A stretch of DNA of 64,000 nt. Source: Prevotella sp. UBA4217 (GTDB lineage: Bacteria > Bacteroidota > Bacteroidia > Bacteroidales > Bacteroidaceae). The notes beneath the pieces are model-generated. The model was not told the DNA's origin and did not search any database. It saw only the letters and a program-made list of their open reading frames with translations. The position numbers and the translations under genes are program-made. The stretch's first letter is position 1. Every line of letters begins with the position of its first letter. Where the stretch lies: assembly GCA_002379425.1 (NCBI GenBank), contig DFTH01000003.1, positions 124,627 through 188,626 of the forward strand, written 5' to 3'. Below, one piece after another: positions 27,232 to 34,294 of this stretch.

Positions 27232-28239
27232 TTATTTTACCTCCCAGATATCGTTGGTCTCGAGCAGTTCCGCGAAGTTATGGTACTTCTTCTGGGCACT
27301 GACCTCCGCGAGTTGTGCATGGACGGCCTCATTGTAGGTGGGAGCCTCCACGTCGCGGATCACGCCGAGGGCGATGGGGAATCCGTCGCCGTTGCCCATC
27401 AGGGCGAGTTTCAGTTGCAGGGTGTTGTCCTCGCAGTGGGCATCATGCACGAGCACATCGTCGAGGGTGTAGCCGTCCTTGCCGATCTCCACCACCTTCA
27501 GGCCGAAGCCCTGCTGCACCAGTCCGAACTCGTTGTTCTCACCGAACACGAGTTTCTCGCCGTGGCGCACGTAGATGGCGTTCTTCTTGCGGCCCTCGTT
27601 GTTATAGACCGACTCGTGGGTACCATCGTTGAAGATGACGCAGTTCTGCAGCACCTCCGTCACCGAGGCGCCCTTGTGCTCGTAGGCGGCCTTCAGCACC
27701 TCGACGGTTCCCTTGGCATCCGTGGCCACGCAACGGGCGAAGAAGTGTCCGCGGGCGCCGAAGCAGAGTTCTGCGGGGCGGAACGGGTCCTCTACGGTGC
27801 CGTAGGGGCTCGACTTGGAGACGAAGCCGCGGGGCGAGGTGGGGGAGTACTGACCCTTCGTCAGTCCGTAGATGCGGTTGTTCAGGAGAATCATATTGAG
27901 GTCGATGTTACGACGGTTGGCATGGATGAAATGGTTGCCGCCGATGGCCAGTCCGTCACCGTCGCCGGACACCTGCCAGACGGTGAGGTCGGGGTTGGCC
28001 ACCTTCGCTCCTGTGGCGATGGCGGCGGCACGCCCGTGGATGGTGTTCATGCCGTAGGTGGCCATGTAGTGGGGCAGACGGCTGCTACAGCCGATACCAC
28101 TGATGACAGCGATGTTCTCCGGGGCTACGCCAATCTCGGCCATAGCCTTATGGAGTGAAGCCAGGAAGAAATGGTCACCACAACCAGGACACCATCTCGG
28201 CTGGCCTTTCTTGAAATCACTTGCACTGTAATTACTCAT
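27232..28239 (-). CDS. korB: 2-oxoacid (2-oxoglutarate):ferredoxin oxidoreductase, beta subunit
   Basis: The product has 335 residues. The thiamin-diphosphate domain is recognised by RWCPGCGDHFFLASL, SGIGCSSRLPHYM and the GDGDGLAIGGNHFIHANRRN/MILLNN Mg-ThDP motif. With KorA it converts a 2-oxoacid plus CoA to acyl-CoA and CO2 and reduces ferredoxin. In Bacteroidota this pair usually handles 2-oxoglutarate. korB normally follows korA immediately; here a GxxExxY cassette separates them. Confidence 0.94.
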   Translation of the reverse strand: MSNYSASDFKKGQPRWCPGCGDHFFLASLHKAMAEIGVAPENIAVISGIGCSSRLPHYMATYGMNTIHGRAAAIATGAKVANPDLTVWQVSGDGDGLAIGGNHFIHANRRNIDLNMILLNNRIYGLTKGQYSPTSPRGFVSKSSPYGTVEDPFRPAELCFGARGHFFARCVATDAKGTVEVLKAAYEHKGASVTEVLQNCVIFNDGTHESVYNNEGRKKNAIYVRHGEKLVFGENNEFGLVQQGFGLKVVEIGKDGYTLDDVLVHDAHCEDNTLQLKLALMGNGDGFPIALGVIRDVEAPTYNEAVHAQLAEVSAQKKYHNFAELLETNDIWEVK

Positions 28240-28260
28240 AATTCTTATTATTTTTCTACT

Positions 28261-28287
28261 ACGAATTACACGAATTATACGAATTTT
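28261..28287. repeat. Left 9-bp iteron triplet of the GxxExxY cassette
   Basis: ACGAATTAC, ACGAATTAT and ACGAATTTT stand head to tail, preceded by CTACT. The inverted counterpart is at 28683-28709. Confidence 0.85.
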
Positions 28288-28679
28288 TTATTAGGGAAAC
28301 GTTCAAACTTGAGTGAAGCCTCTCCGAAGTTGATCAGTATGGCTAAGGGGAGCCCTGATACTTTTGCATAGTTAATGGCTTGTGAACGATGCATATCCTC
28401 TATCTCCTTCACGGCTTTCATCTCTATGATGATTTTCTCATAGCAGATGAAGTCTGGGATAAATGTCGAAGCCAATTCTGTCTCATTATAGACAGCGTGT
28501 AACTGGACTTCCCGGCGATAAGGAATGCCTTGTTTTCGCAATTCTACCTCAAACGCGTCCTGATAGACCTTCTCAGAAAAGCCACACCCAAAATAGCGGT
28601 GAACAGCCATGGCTGCCCCGATAATCTTATGCGACTGCTCTGGGAATGCTATATTGATAGGACGATTCAACTGAGGCAT
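28275..28679 (-). CDS. GxxExxY-family PD-(D/E)XK nuclease-like protein
   Basis: The product has 134 residues. The family-defining motif appears as GFSEKVYQDAFE, and the nuclease-type core as FIPDFICYEKIIIEMKAV (Asp, then Glu-x-Lys). The length is typical. Function is unknown for the family; a nucleic-acid role is suggested by the fold. The gene is bounded by inverted triplets of a 9-bp iteron and inserted between korA and korB. The start codon lies 4 bases inside the right iteron array, and the last codons (KKFV and stop) fall inside the left array. Confidence 0.88.
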   Translation of the reverse strand: MPQLNRPINIAFPEQSHKIIGAAMAVHRYFGCGFSEKVYQDAFEVELRKQGIPYRREVQLHAVYNETELASTFIPDFICYEKIIIEMKAVKEIEDMHRSQAINYAKVSGLPLAILINFGEASLKFERFPNKKFV

Positions 28680-28682
28680 GGA

Positions 28683-28709
28683 ATAATTCGTTTAATTCGT
28701 AAAATTCGT
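28683..28709. repeat. Right 9-bp iteron triplet of the GxxExxY cassette
   Basis: ATAATTCGT, TTAATTCGT and AAAATTCGT, the inverse of the left triplet, end 11 bases before the korA stop. Confidence 0.85.
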
Positions 28710-28720
28710 AGTCTTAATTA

Positions 28721-30571
28721 TTATTTCTTGTTGATTATCTCTTCGAACGCATTGACGAGTTCCTCGACCACGAACGGCTGGCCCTTCACCTGGTTGAACT
28801 GGTAGGGCACGAAGTTATCGACCTTCATGCGCAGGTAGGCAGCGAGTTGACCCATGTTCTGCTCGGCCACCACCACCTTATTATATTTAGAGAGCACCTC
28901 GGCCGTGTTCTTGGGCAGCGGGTTCAGGTACTTGAACTGTGCCTGGGCCACCTTGTAGCCCTTCTGGCGGAGTTCGTCCATCGCCGAGTGCAGATGACCG
29001 TAGGTAGAGCCGAAGCCCACGATGAGCAGGTCGGCATCGCCGGCATCACCGACCACTTCGAGGTCGGGCACCTGGATGTTGGCAATCTTCTGCTGGCGCA
29101 GACGGGTCATCAGGTCGTGGTTCTCCGGATTGGTGGAGATGGCACCTGTCTCAGAGTCTTTCTCCAGTCCGCCGAGGATATGGGTGAAGCCCTCACGACC
29201 AGGCACGGCCCAGTAGCGGGTACCGTTCTCGGCACGCATGTAGGGCGTCCACTTGCCCTTCAGTTCCTCAGGCACGTATGGCGGGTTGATAGCGTCGAGC
29301 AGGGCCAGGTCGGGGAGTTTGAAGGCACCCGATCCGTTGGCGATATAGGCATCGGTGAGCAGTACGACGGGCGTCATGTGCTCCAGGGCGATCTTACAGG
29401 CCTGGTAGGCGGCATCGAAGCAGTCGGCGGGGCTCAGGGCGGCCATCACGGGCATCGGACTCTCACCGTTGCGGCCGAAGAGCACTTGCAGCAGGTCGGT
29501 CTGTTCCGACTTCGTGGGCAGACCGGTGGCAGGACCACCACGCTGTACGTCGAGCACCACCAGCGGCAGTTCCATGATCACGCCCAGGTTCATGGCCTCA
29601 CTCTTCAGGCAGATGCCAGGACCGGAGGTCGAGGTGACGCCCAGTGCACCGGCGAACGATGCTCCCAGCGCGGATGCGCAGCCAGATATCTCATCCTCGC
29701 ACTGCACGGTGATGACGCCACACGACTTGTGCTTCGACAGTTCGTGGAGCACGTCGGTAGCGGGCGTGATGGGATAGGAACCCAGGTAGAGACGGAGCCC
29801 GGCCTTCTCGGCGGCGGCGATGAAGCCGTAGGCAGTGGCCTTGTTGCCCGTGATGTCCATATAGCGTCCGGGCACCTTCTCCTTCGTCTCGATGCGATAG
29901 ACGTTGACGGCGTTGGAGTGGGTGTTGTGACCGTAGTCGTAGCCTGCCTGCACCACCTTGATGTTGTTCTCGGCGATGGCGGGCTTCTTGGCGAACTTCT
30001 CCTTCAGGAAGTTGGCCACCAGGCTCAGGTCGCGGTCGAAAAGCCAGCACACGAGCCCGAGGGCGAACATGTTACGGCACTTGAGCATGGCCTTGTTGTC
30101 CATGCCCGACTCCTTCAGACAGTCCTTCACCATGGTGGTCAGCGGGCACTGGATCACGCGGTCGGGGTCGATGCCCATCTCGCCGAGGTAGTCCTCCGTC
30201 TTAAACTGTGCCTTCTCCAGATCCTTCGGACCGAAGGAGTCGGTATCGATGATGATGGTGGCCTGCGGCTTGGCATAGCGGTACTGAGTCTTCAGGGCGG
30301 CAGCGTTCATGGCGACCAGCACGTCGCACTTGTCACCTGGGGTATAGACCTTACCTGCGCCGATGTGGACCTGGAATCCTGATACACCCGTCAGCGAACC
30401 TTGCGGGGCGCGGATGTCGGCGGGATAGTCGGGGAATGTAGAGATGCCGTTGCCAACGGTGGCACTGACCGTAGAGAAGATGTTTCCGGCCAACTGCATA
30501 CCGTCGCCGGAGTCACCCGAGAAGCGGACCACCACCTGGTCCAACTCCTTCACTTCTAATTTTTCTGCCAT
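28721..30571 (-). CDS. korA: 2-oxoacid (2-oxoglutarate):ferredoxin oxidoreductase, alpha subunit
   Basis: The product has 616 residues from MAEKLEVKEL. It fuses the gamma-type domain (FSGDSGDGMQLAGNIF, near the N terminus) with the alpha-type pyrimidine-binding domain (LYLGSYPITPATDVLHELSK, TSTSGPGICLKSEAMNLG, ELPLVVLDVQRGGPATGLPT). A longer frame starts at 30613, but the TACTTTTG promoter box (30611-30618) overlaps that ATG, so translation must start at 30571. It heads the korA-GxxExxY-korB-DASS unit. Confidence 0.94.
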   Translation of the reverse strand: MAEKLEVKELDQVVVRFSGDSGDGMQLAGNIFSTVSATVGNGISTFPDYPADIRAPQGSLTGVSGFQVHIGAGKVYTPGDKCDVLVAMNAAALKTQYRYAKPQATIIIDTDSFGPKDLEKAQFKTEDYLGEMGIDPDRVIQCPLTTMVKDCLKESGMDNKAMLKCRNMFALGLVCWLFDRDLSLVANFLKEKFAKKPAIAENNIKVVQAGYDYGHNTHSNAVNVYRIETKEKVPGRYMDITGNKATAYGFIAAAEKAGLRLYLGSYPITPATDVLHELSKHKSCGVITVQCEDEISGCASALGASFAGALGVTSTSGPGICLKSEAMNLGVIMELPLVVLDVQRGGPATGLPTKSEQTDLLQVLFGRNGESPMPVMAALSPADCFDAAYQACKIALEHMTPVVLLTDAYIANGSGAFKLPDLALLDAINPPYVPEELKGKWTPYMRAENGTRYWAVPGREGFTHILGGLEKDSETGAISTNPENHDLMTRLRQQKIANIQVPDLEVVGDAGDADLLIVGFGSTYGHLHSAMDELRQKGYKVAQAQFKYLNPLPKNTAEVLSKYNKVVVAEQNMGQLAAYLRMKVDNFVPYQFNQVKGQPFVVEELVNAFEEIINKK

Positions 30572-30610
30572 ATTGCTATATTGTTTACTTGTATATTTAC
30601 AAATCGGCTG

Positions 30611-30618
30611 CAAAAGTA
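30611..30618 (-). promoter_or_regulatory. korA -7 promoter box
   Basis: TACTTTTG on the minus strand, about 40 bases before the korA ATG. Confidence 0.6.
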
Positions 30619-30761
30619 CCTAATTTTTATGAAACAGCAAAACGTTTTCGCATAAAAATGCGCTGAAGGCGTGCTGTATGCAAGTTTTATGCAGAGTGAC
30701 ACTGGTGTCTGATGTTCCCTTTCGCGCGCAGGCGTAGTAGTTGTCTTAAGCCAAAAACAAG

Positions 30762-30828
30762 TGTTCCACCTGTCCCATCTGTCCAAGAAGGATAGTTCCC
30801 ACCAGGGACAGATGGGACAGGTGGGACA
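30762..30828. repeat. Inverted repeat built from 9-bp GGGACAGRT iterons
   Basis: The left arm 30766-30784 (CCACCTGTCCCATCTGTCC) is the exact complement of 30806-30824, extendable to 23 pairs with one G-T. The right arm reads as three 9-mers, GGGACAGAT, GGGACAGGT, GGGACACAT. The loop is 21 bases. No gene lies inside. With the next three entries it fills the gap 30614-31206, which has no convincing gene. Confidence 0.85.
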
Positions 30829-30854
30829 CATAAAAAGTGGGTATGGCAACTATA

Positions 30855-30884
30855 TATATGCGCGGGCGTATGTGCGCGCATATA
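30855..30884. repeat. GC-alternating hairpin
   Basis: TATATGCGCG (30855-30864) pairs with CGCGCATATA (30875-30884). Confidence 0.75.
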
Positions 30885-30985
30885 GAGATTTCGTCAGGTG
30901 AACAGTCGGGTGCGACATAGAAAGAGTCTTTTCTGGAATAGGAAGGCTTTTTCCTGGATTCCCAAGGCTTGGGAACAAAATGAGA

Positions 30986-31090
30986 AGGCACTTTACGAAC
31001 GTGAGGAGCCTCCTCACGTTTCTAAAGAGGCTCCTCATGTTCGTAAAGAGGCTCCTCACGTTGCTAAAGTGCCTCTTTTCTGGAGAAAAG
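30986..31090. repeat. 21-bp tandem repeat cluster with inverted copy
   Basis: Three direct 21-bp units of the form AGGCTCCTCACGTTNNTAAAG lie at 31007-31027, 31028-31048 and 31049-31069. An inverted copy at about 30986-31009 forms a perfect 9-bp hairpin with the first unit (ACGTGAGGA 30999-31007 with 31011-31019). A CTTTTC/GAAAAG hairpin follows at 31075-31090. Both strands have open frames here with 7-residue repeats, which follows from the 21-bp period and is weak evidence of coding. Confidence 0.8.
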
Positions 31091-31183
31091 TGCCTTCTAT
31101 ATCTGCGCAATACCTGCGCAGACGCGCTCAACTGTTAAATATCGGAGAAAAGTTAAGTCTTTAACTTTTCTTCGTTTTTTTTT

Positions 31184-31214
31184 TTTGAAATTAACGCGGA
31201 GCGTTGTATCTTTG
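31184..31214 (+). promoter_or_regulatory. Promoter of the radical SAM/RiPP operon
   Basis: TTTG (31184-31187) and TATCTTTG (31207-31214) are separated by 19 bases, the best full -33/-7 match in the window. The -33 box is the end of a run of twelve T (31175-31186). Confidence 0.8.
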
Positions 31215-31235
31215 TTGCCCAGAATTGACAGACGT

Positions 31236-32321
31236 ATGGACAAACTACCCTATAGAGAATTCATCGCCATGATGCAGGAGCGGACCCGCGAGGCGGATGT
31301 CCCCTACAGCGGCAGTTTCGAGTTGACACCGCTGTGCAACCTCGACTGCAAGATGTGCTATGTGCATCTGCAAGACCCGTCGGTGAGGCACAGGATGCTC
31401 TCGGGCGAGCAGTGGCTATCGCTCATCCAGCAGGCCATCGACGAGGGTATGATGGAGGCGCTGCTGACGGGCGGCGAGGCCATGACGCACCCCGCCTTCT
31501 GGGATATCTATATGTATCTTATCAACCACGGCATCGTCACCCAAGTGAAGACCAACGGCTTGCTGCTCAACGAAGAGGCTATCAAGCGATTCCATGATTA
31601 TCCACCTATTAAACTCGACATATCCCTCTACGGCTGTGACAGCGAGTCGTATGTAGCGGTGACGGGTGTGGATGCCTACGAGCAGGTGGTGAGCCATATC
31701 CGGAAGGCCGTCGAGGCTGGACTGACGATTCAGATCATGGTGACGCCCAGCAGTTACATGTCGCCGTGGACGGAGCGGGTGATAGCACTGGCAGGGTCGT
31801 TTGGTGTGAGCGTGGGTGTAAATGACAGTCTGATTGACCCGCATGACAATACAGGCAGGAAGAAGGCGGACTTCGATATTCCACTTGAAGAGGACATGAG
31901 CATCAAGGCCAAGACGAAAGAGATATTACCTCCACTGTACGACGCTGCCGACCATGAGTTCTTTATGAAGCGACTGAATCGCCCTATGTTGTCAGACAAG
32001 GGTTTGTATTGCAATGCTGGACGTTCGGGTTTTGCCGTCAATTGGGATGGTGTCATGGTGCCCTGTCTCTCATTCCCCAGAGATGTGGTGTGCGCCCATC
32101 CGCTGCGCGACGGTTTCCATCAAGCGTGGAATGAGGTAAACAAAGCGGTGAAAAATTACGAGGTGCCAAAGGCGTGCCACAGTTGCGAACTGAACACCCA
32201 TTGCCGTTACTGCCCAGTGCATCATCAGAAGGTAGCAGCCAGGCACCAATGTGACCCAGATTATTGCAACTATATGAAGGCAAGAATCAAAGCGGCAGAA
32301 AAGACTGAAAAAGAAGATTAA
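31236..32321 (+). CDS. Radical SAM/SPASM peptide-maturase
   Basis: The product has 361 residues from MDKLPYREFI. The radical-SAM cluster motif CNLDCKMC (Cys34, 38, 41) is followed by LLTGGEAMTHPAFW. A SPASM-type C-terminal domain holds many cysteines (GLYCNAGRSG, VMVPCLSFP, CHSCELNTHCRYCPVHHQ, QCDPDYCNYM), consistent with auxiliary iron-sulfur clusters. The frame opens further upstream at 31185, but the promoter places transcript start near 31220. It leads a five-gene operon with a precursor gene and a PqqD-like partner. The likely job is crosslinking or epimerizing the precursor peptide; the reaction cannot be told from sequence. Confidence 0.88.
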   Translation: MDKLPYREFIAMMQERTREADVPYSGSFELTPLCNLDCKMCYVHLQDPSVRHRMLSGEQWLSLIQQAIDEGMMEALLTGGEAMTHPAFWDIYMYLINHGIVTQVKTNGLLLNEEAIKRFHDYPPIKLDISLYGCDSESYVAVTGVDAYEQVVSHIRKAVEAGLTIQIMVTPSSYMSPWTERVIALAGSFGVSVGVNDSLIDPHDNTGRKKADFDIPLEEDMSIKAKTKEILPPLYDAADHEFFMKRLNRPMLSDKGLYCNAGRSGFAVNWDGVMVPCLSFPRDVVCAHPLRDGFHQAWNEVNKAVKNYEVPKACHSCELNTHCRYCPVHHQKVAARHQCDPDYCNYMKARIKAAEKTEKED

Positions 32322-32365
32322 CGACCGAAAGGTCATATTGTATAACAATTAAACTTTATAAAAAG

Positions 32366-32500
32366 ATGAAAACAGAGAAAATGACTTACGAGAAGCCGAC
32401 GGTACAGAAAGTGGAATTCGACTTCAAGACGAGAATCGCTGCATCGGGGTGTGATTTTACTTCCGGACCTGCGTATGACTGCTCTAGTAATTATTCGTAA
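32366..32500 (+). CDS. Putative RiPP precursor peptide, 44 residues
   Basis: The ATG at 32366 opens 44 codons ending in TAA at 32498-32500. The leader reads MKTEKMTYEKPTVQKVEFD then FKTRIAASG. The probable core, about residues 28-44, has CDFTSGPAYD followed by CSSNYS, with Cys29 and Cys39, aromatic residues Phe31, Tyr37 and Tyr43, and a C-terminal Ser44. The YEKPxVxxV start and AASG junction resemble short precursor-like peptides common in Bacteroidota. It sits 44 bases after the radical SAM gene and 8 bases before the PqqD gene, on the same strand. Assignment as precursor is inference from length, composition and place. Confidence 0.72.
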   Translation: MKTEKMTYEKPTVQKVEFDFKTRIAASGCDFTSGPAYDCSSNYS

Positions 32501-32508
32501 GCTAGGTA

Positions 32509-32781
32509 ATGAGCAAACCACTATTGAACAAAGACTTCGTACTCCGTAAGGTGTGCGGTCTGAACGTGGTACTGCCTACGGGGGCGAACGTCAAGGACTT
32601 TGGCGGTGCGCTGAATCTGAACGATTCTGCTGCGCTGATCTACGAACAACTGCAGGCAGGCAAGACCGTCGAGGAGACGGTTTCTGCCCTGGTGGCGGCG
32701 TATGACGTGACGCCAGAGACGGCCCTCGCCGATGTGCAGGAAACCATCGACTCGCTGAGGGAGGCAGGCGTAGTGGCCTGA
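32509..32781 (+). CDS. PqqD-family peptide-binding protein (RRE)
   Basis: The product is 90 residues of PqqD-like sequence: FVLRKVCGLNVVLPTG forms the beta strands, ALNLNDSAALIYEQLQAGKTVEETVSAL is the typical helix region, and EVTP-like DVTPETALADVQETIDSLREAGVV closes the domain. Such proteins bind leader peptides and hand them to radical SAM enzymes. It starts 8 bases after the precursor stop and ends 2 bases before the peptidase gene. Confidence 0.88.
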   Translation: MSKPLLNKDFVLRKVCGLNVVLPTGANVKDFGGALNLNDSAALIYEQLQAGKTVEETVSALVAAYDVTPETALADVQETIDSLREAGVVA

Positions 32782-32783
32782 CG

Positions 32784-33233
32784 ATGCTGAAGAACTATTA
32801 TGAGATTGTAGCGGAGGCGATACGGCTAACTGAAAACGGTGAGAGCGTGACGCTGCCCGTAAATGGGCACAGCATGCTCCCTTTCGTTGTGGGTTGGCGT
32901 GACTGTGTCATCCTGCAGAAACCTACTCAACTCAAAGTCGGCGATGTAGTGGTGGCTTGGGTAGAAGGTCGCCGCTATGTGTTACACCGCATCATCCGTA
33001 TCGAAGGTGATCGCGTCACACTGATGGGTGACGGGAATCTCAAGGAGACGGAGCATTGCAGACTCGAAGATGTGAAGGCATTGGCCACGCATGTCGTCGA
33101 TGTCAAGGGCAGGACACATGATTTATACAGCAAGTGGCGAAGGTGTACAGCAAAGGTCTGGTGGTATATACGACCCATGAGGCGATACCTGCTGGCCATC
33201 TATCGCCGGACGAATAACATACATTATATTTAG
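32784..33233 (+). CDS. S24/S26-family signal-peptidase-like protease
   Basis: The product has 149 residues. The nucleophile motif is PVNGHSMLPFV with Ser30, followed by KVGDVVVAW and VLHRIIRIEGD. The second active-site position is His-Arg rather than the Lys of bacterial LepB, like the Ser-His type seen in archaeal and eukaryotic signal peptidases. No N-terminal membrane anchor is obvious; a basic C-terminal tail (RPMRRYLLAIYRRTNN) might associate with membrane. In this operon it is the likely leader-cleaving protease, perhaps at IAAS of the precursor (inference). Confidence 0.82.
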   Translation: MLKNYYEIVAEAIRLTENGESVTLPVNGHSMLPFVVGWRDCVILQKPTQLKVGDVVVAWVEGRRYVLHRIIRIEGDRVTLMGDGNLKETEHCRLEDVKALATHVVDVKGRTHDLYSKWRRCTAKVWWYIRPMRRYLLAIYRRTNNIHYI

Positions 33234-33236
33234 CCC

Positions 33237-34160
33237 ATGCACGAATACTACTTTGCCAACTATCGCCTGCTGGTGGATGATGCCATCAATAACGATGAGT
33301 ATATGGACTACTTGGCTGGATTCAGCCAGGAGATGCCAGCCACCCATACCTTTGCCCTTCACATGGGCGATGAGACACAGTTAGAAACAAAAATGGCTGA
33401 AGCCACCGCGTGCCCCATCGCCTGCACGACAGACACTTTCAGCATCCACGACACACAGGATGCATGGGCTTTCGTCTCGCTGCAGAACGAAGAAGACATC
33501 AAGTACCACATCAAGCGTGTGCTGATATGTAGCCGTGACTATAGCGAGATGACACTCTATATCCCTCGCCATCGGTTTTATCACGAGAGAGTAAAGCGGT
33601 GGACAAGACCCTGGTTGCCTGTTTCCTCCACTATCCGTGCTGCCTGCGAGGCAGGCATGACGATGCGCGACGGGATGCCCCTGCACGCCTCGCTGGTAGA
33701 GAAAGATGGCTACGGCGTGGTGTTCCTTGGACCATCGGGCATGGGTAAATCGACGCAGGCAAAACTCTGGGTGGAGCATCAGGGTGCCGACTTCATCATC
33801 GGCGACCGTCCTGGTCTTCGCCGCTTCGACGGCCAGTGGATAGGCTATGGCATGCCGTGGGACGGCAAGGATGGTATAAGACAGCAAAAGCAGGTGCCCA
33901 TCCGTGCGCTCATCTCTTTGGAGCAAGCCCCTGAGAACAGCATCCGCCGCCTCACGAAGCAGGAGGCGATGATGGTACTGCTCAACCAGGTGATGATGCC
34001 CATGTGGGACGATGCCGCCATGTTGCTCCTCACGCCCCTGATGGGACAACTGGCCAGCGAGGTGCCTTTCTATCACTTGAAGAACCTGCCCAACCGGGAG
34101 GCGACTGAGTTGACGCGGGAGGTGATTTGCAGCGCTCACAAGGTGTCAGACACTTTGTGA
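33237..34160 (+). CDS. HPr-kinase-like ATPase of a RiPP operon
   Basis: The product has 307 residues. An N-terminal domain of about 140 residues without clear motifs precedes an HprK-like fold: MPLHASLVEKDGYGVVFLG, P-loop GPSGMGKST (165-173) and FIIGDRPGLRRF. Relatives in lasso-peptide clusters phosphorylate the C-terminal serine of precursors. Here the precursor also ends in Ser, so a similar role is possible (inference). It begins 3 bases after the peptidase stop and ends the operon. No terminator hairpin is obvious after it. Confidence 0.8.
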   Translation: MHEYYFANYRLLVDDAINNDEYMDYLAGFSQEMPATHTFALHMGDETQLETKMAEATACPIACTTDTFSIHDTQDAWAFVSLQNEEDIKYHIKRVLICSRDYSEMTLYIPRHRFYHERVKRWTRPWLPVSSTIRAACEAGMTMRDGMPLHASLVEKDGYGVVFLGPSGMGKSTQAKLWVEHQGADFIIGDRPGLRRFDGQWIGYGMPWDGKDGIRQQKQVPIRALISLEQAPENSIRRLTKQEAMMVLLNQVMMPMWDDAAMLLLTPLMGQLASEVPFYHLKNLPNREATELTREVICSAHKVSDTL

Positions 34161-34241
34161 GCACAGTAGCGGAACACAAAATTGTGAAAAATAATTAAAT
34201 AGCGAGCCTTTTCGTGAAGTAAAATTGTAATGTTCGGAAGA

Positions 34242-34271
34242 ATTATGTAATTTTGCATTATGTAATTTTGC
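34242..34271 (+). promoter_or_regulatory. Tandem duplicated -7 boxes before the AAA ATPase gene
   Basis: Two adjacent copies of ATTATGTAATTTTGC (34242-34256, 34257-34271), each holding a TAATTTTG box. Confidence 0.65.
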
Positions 34272-34294
34272 ATAATTAATATAATTGCCAAGAT

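Noticed and set aside
28275..28679. GxxExxY gene as part of a conventional insertion sequence
   Set aside because: No transposase is encoded and no target-site duplication could be recognised; only the iteron arms are supported.
28847..30382. 511-codon plus-strand frame opposite korA
   Set aside because: Antisense shadow produced by GC-rich third positions of korA; His- and Val-rich without family motifs.
30986..31069. Possible CRISPR array
   Set aside because: The 21-bp units are directly adjacent with no spacers, one unit is inverted, and no cas genes are present.
30898..31164. Plus-strand frame with 7-residue repeats (EAPHVRK-like) in the structured zone
   Set aside because: The repeats follow from a 21-bp DNA period, the opposite strand is equally open, and there is no promoter or ribosome site; treated as noncoding repeat DNA.
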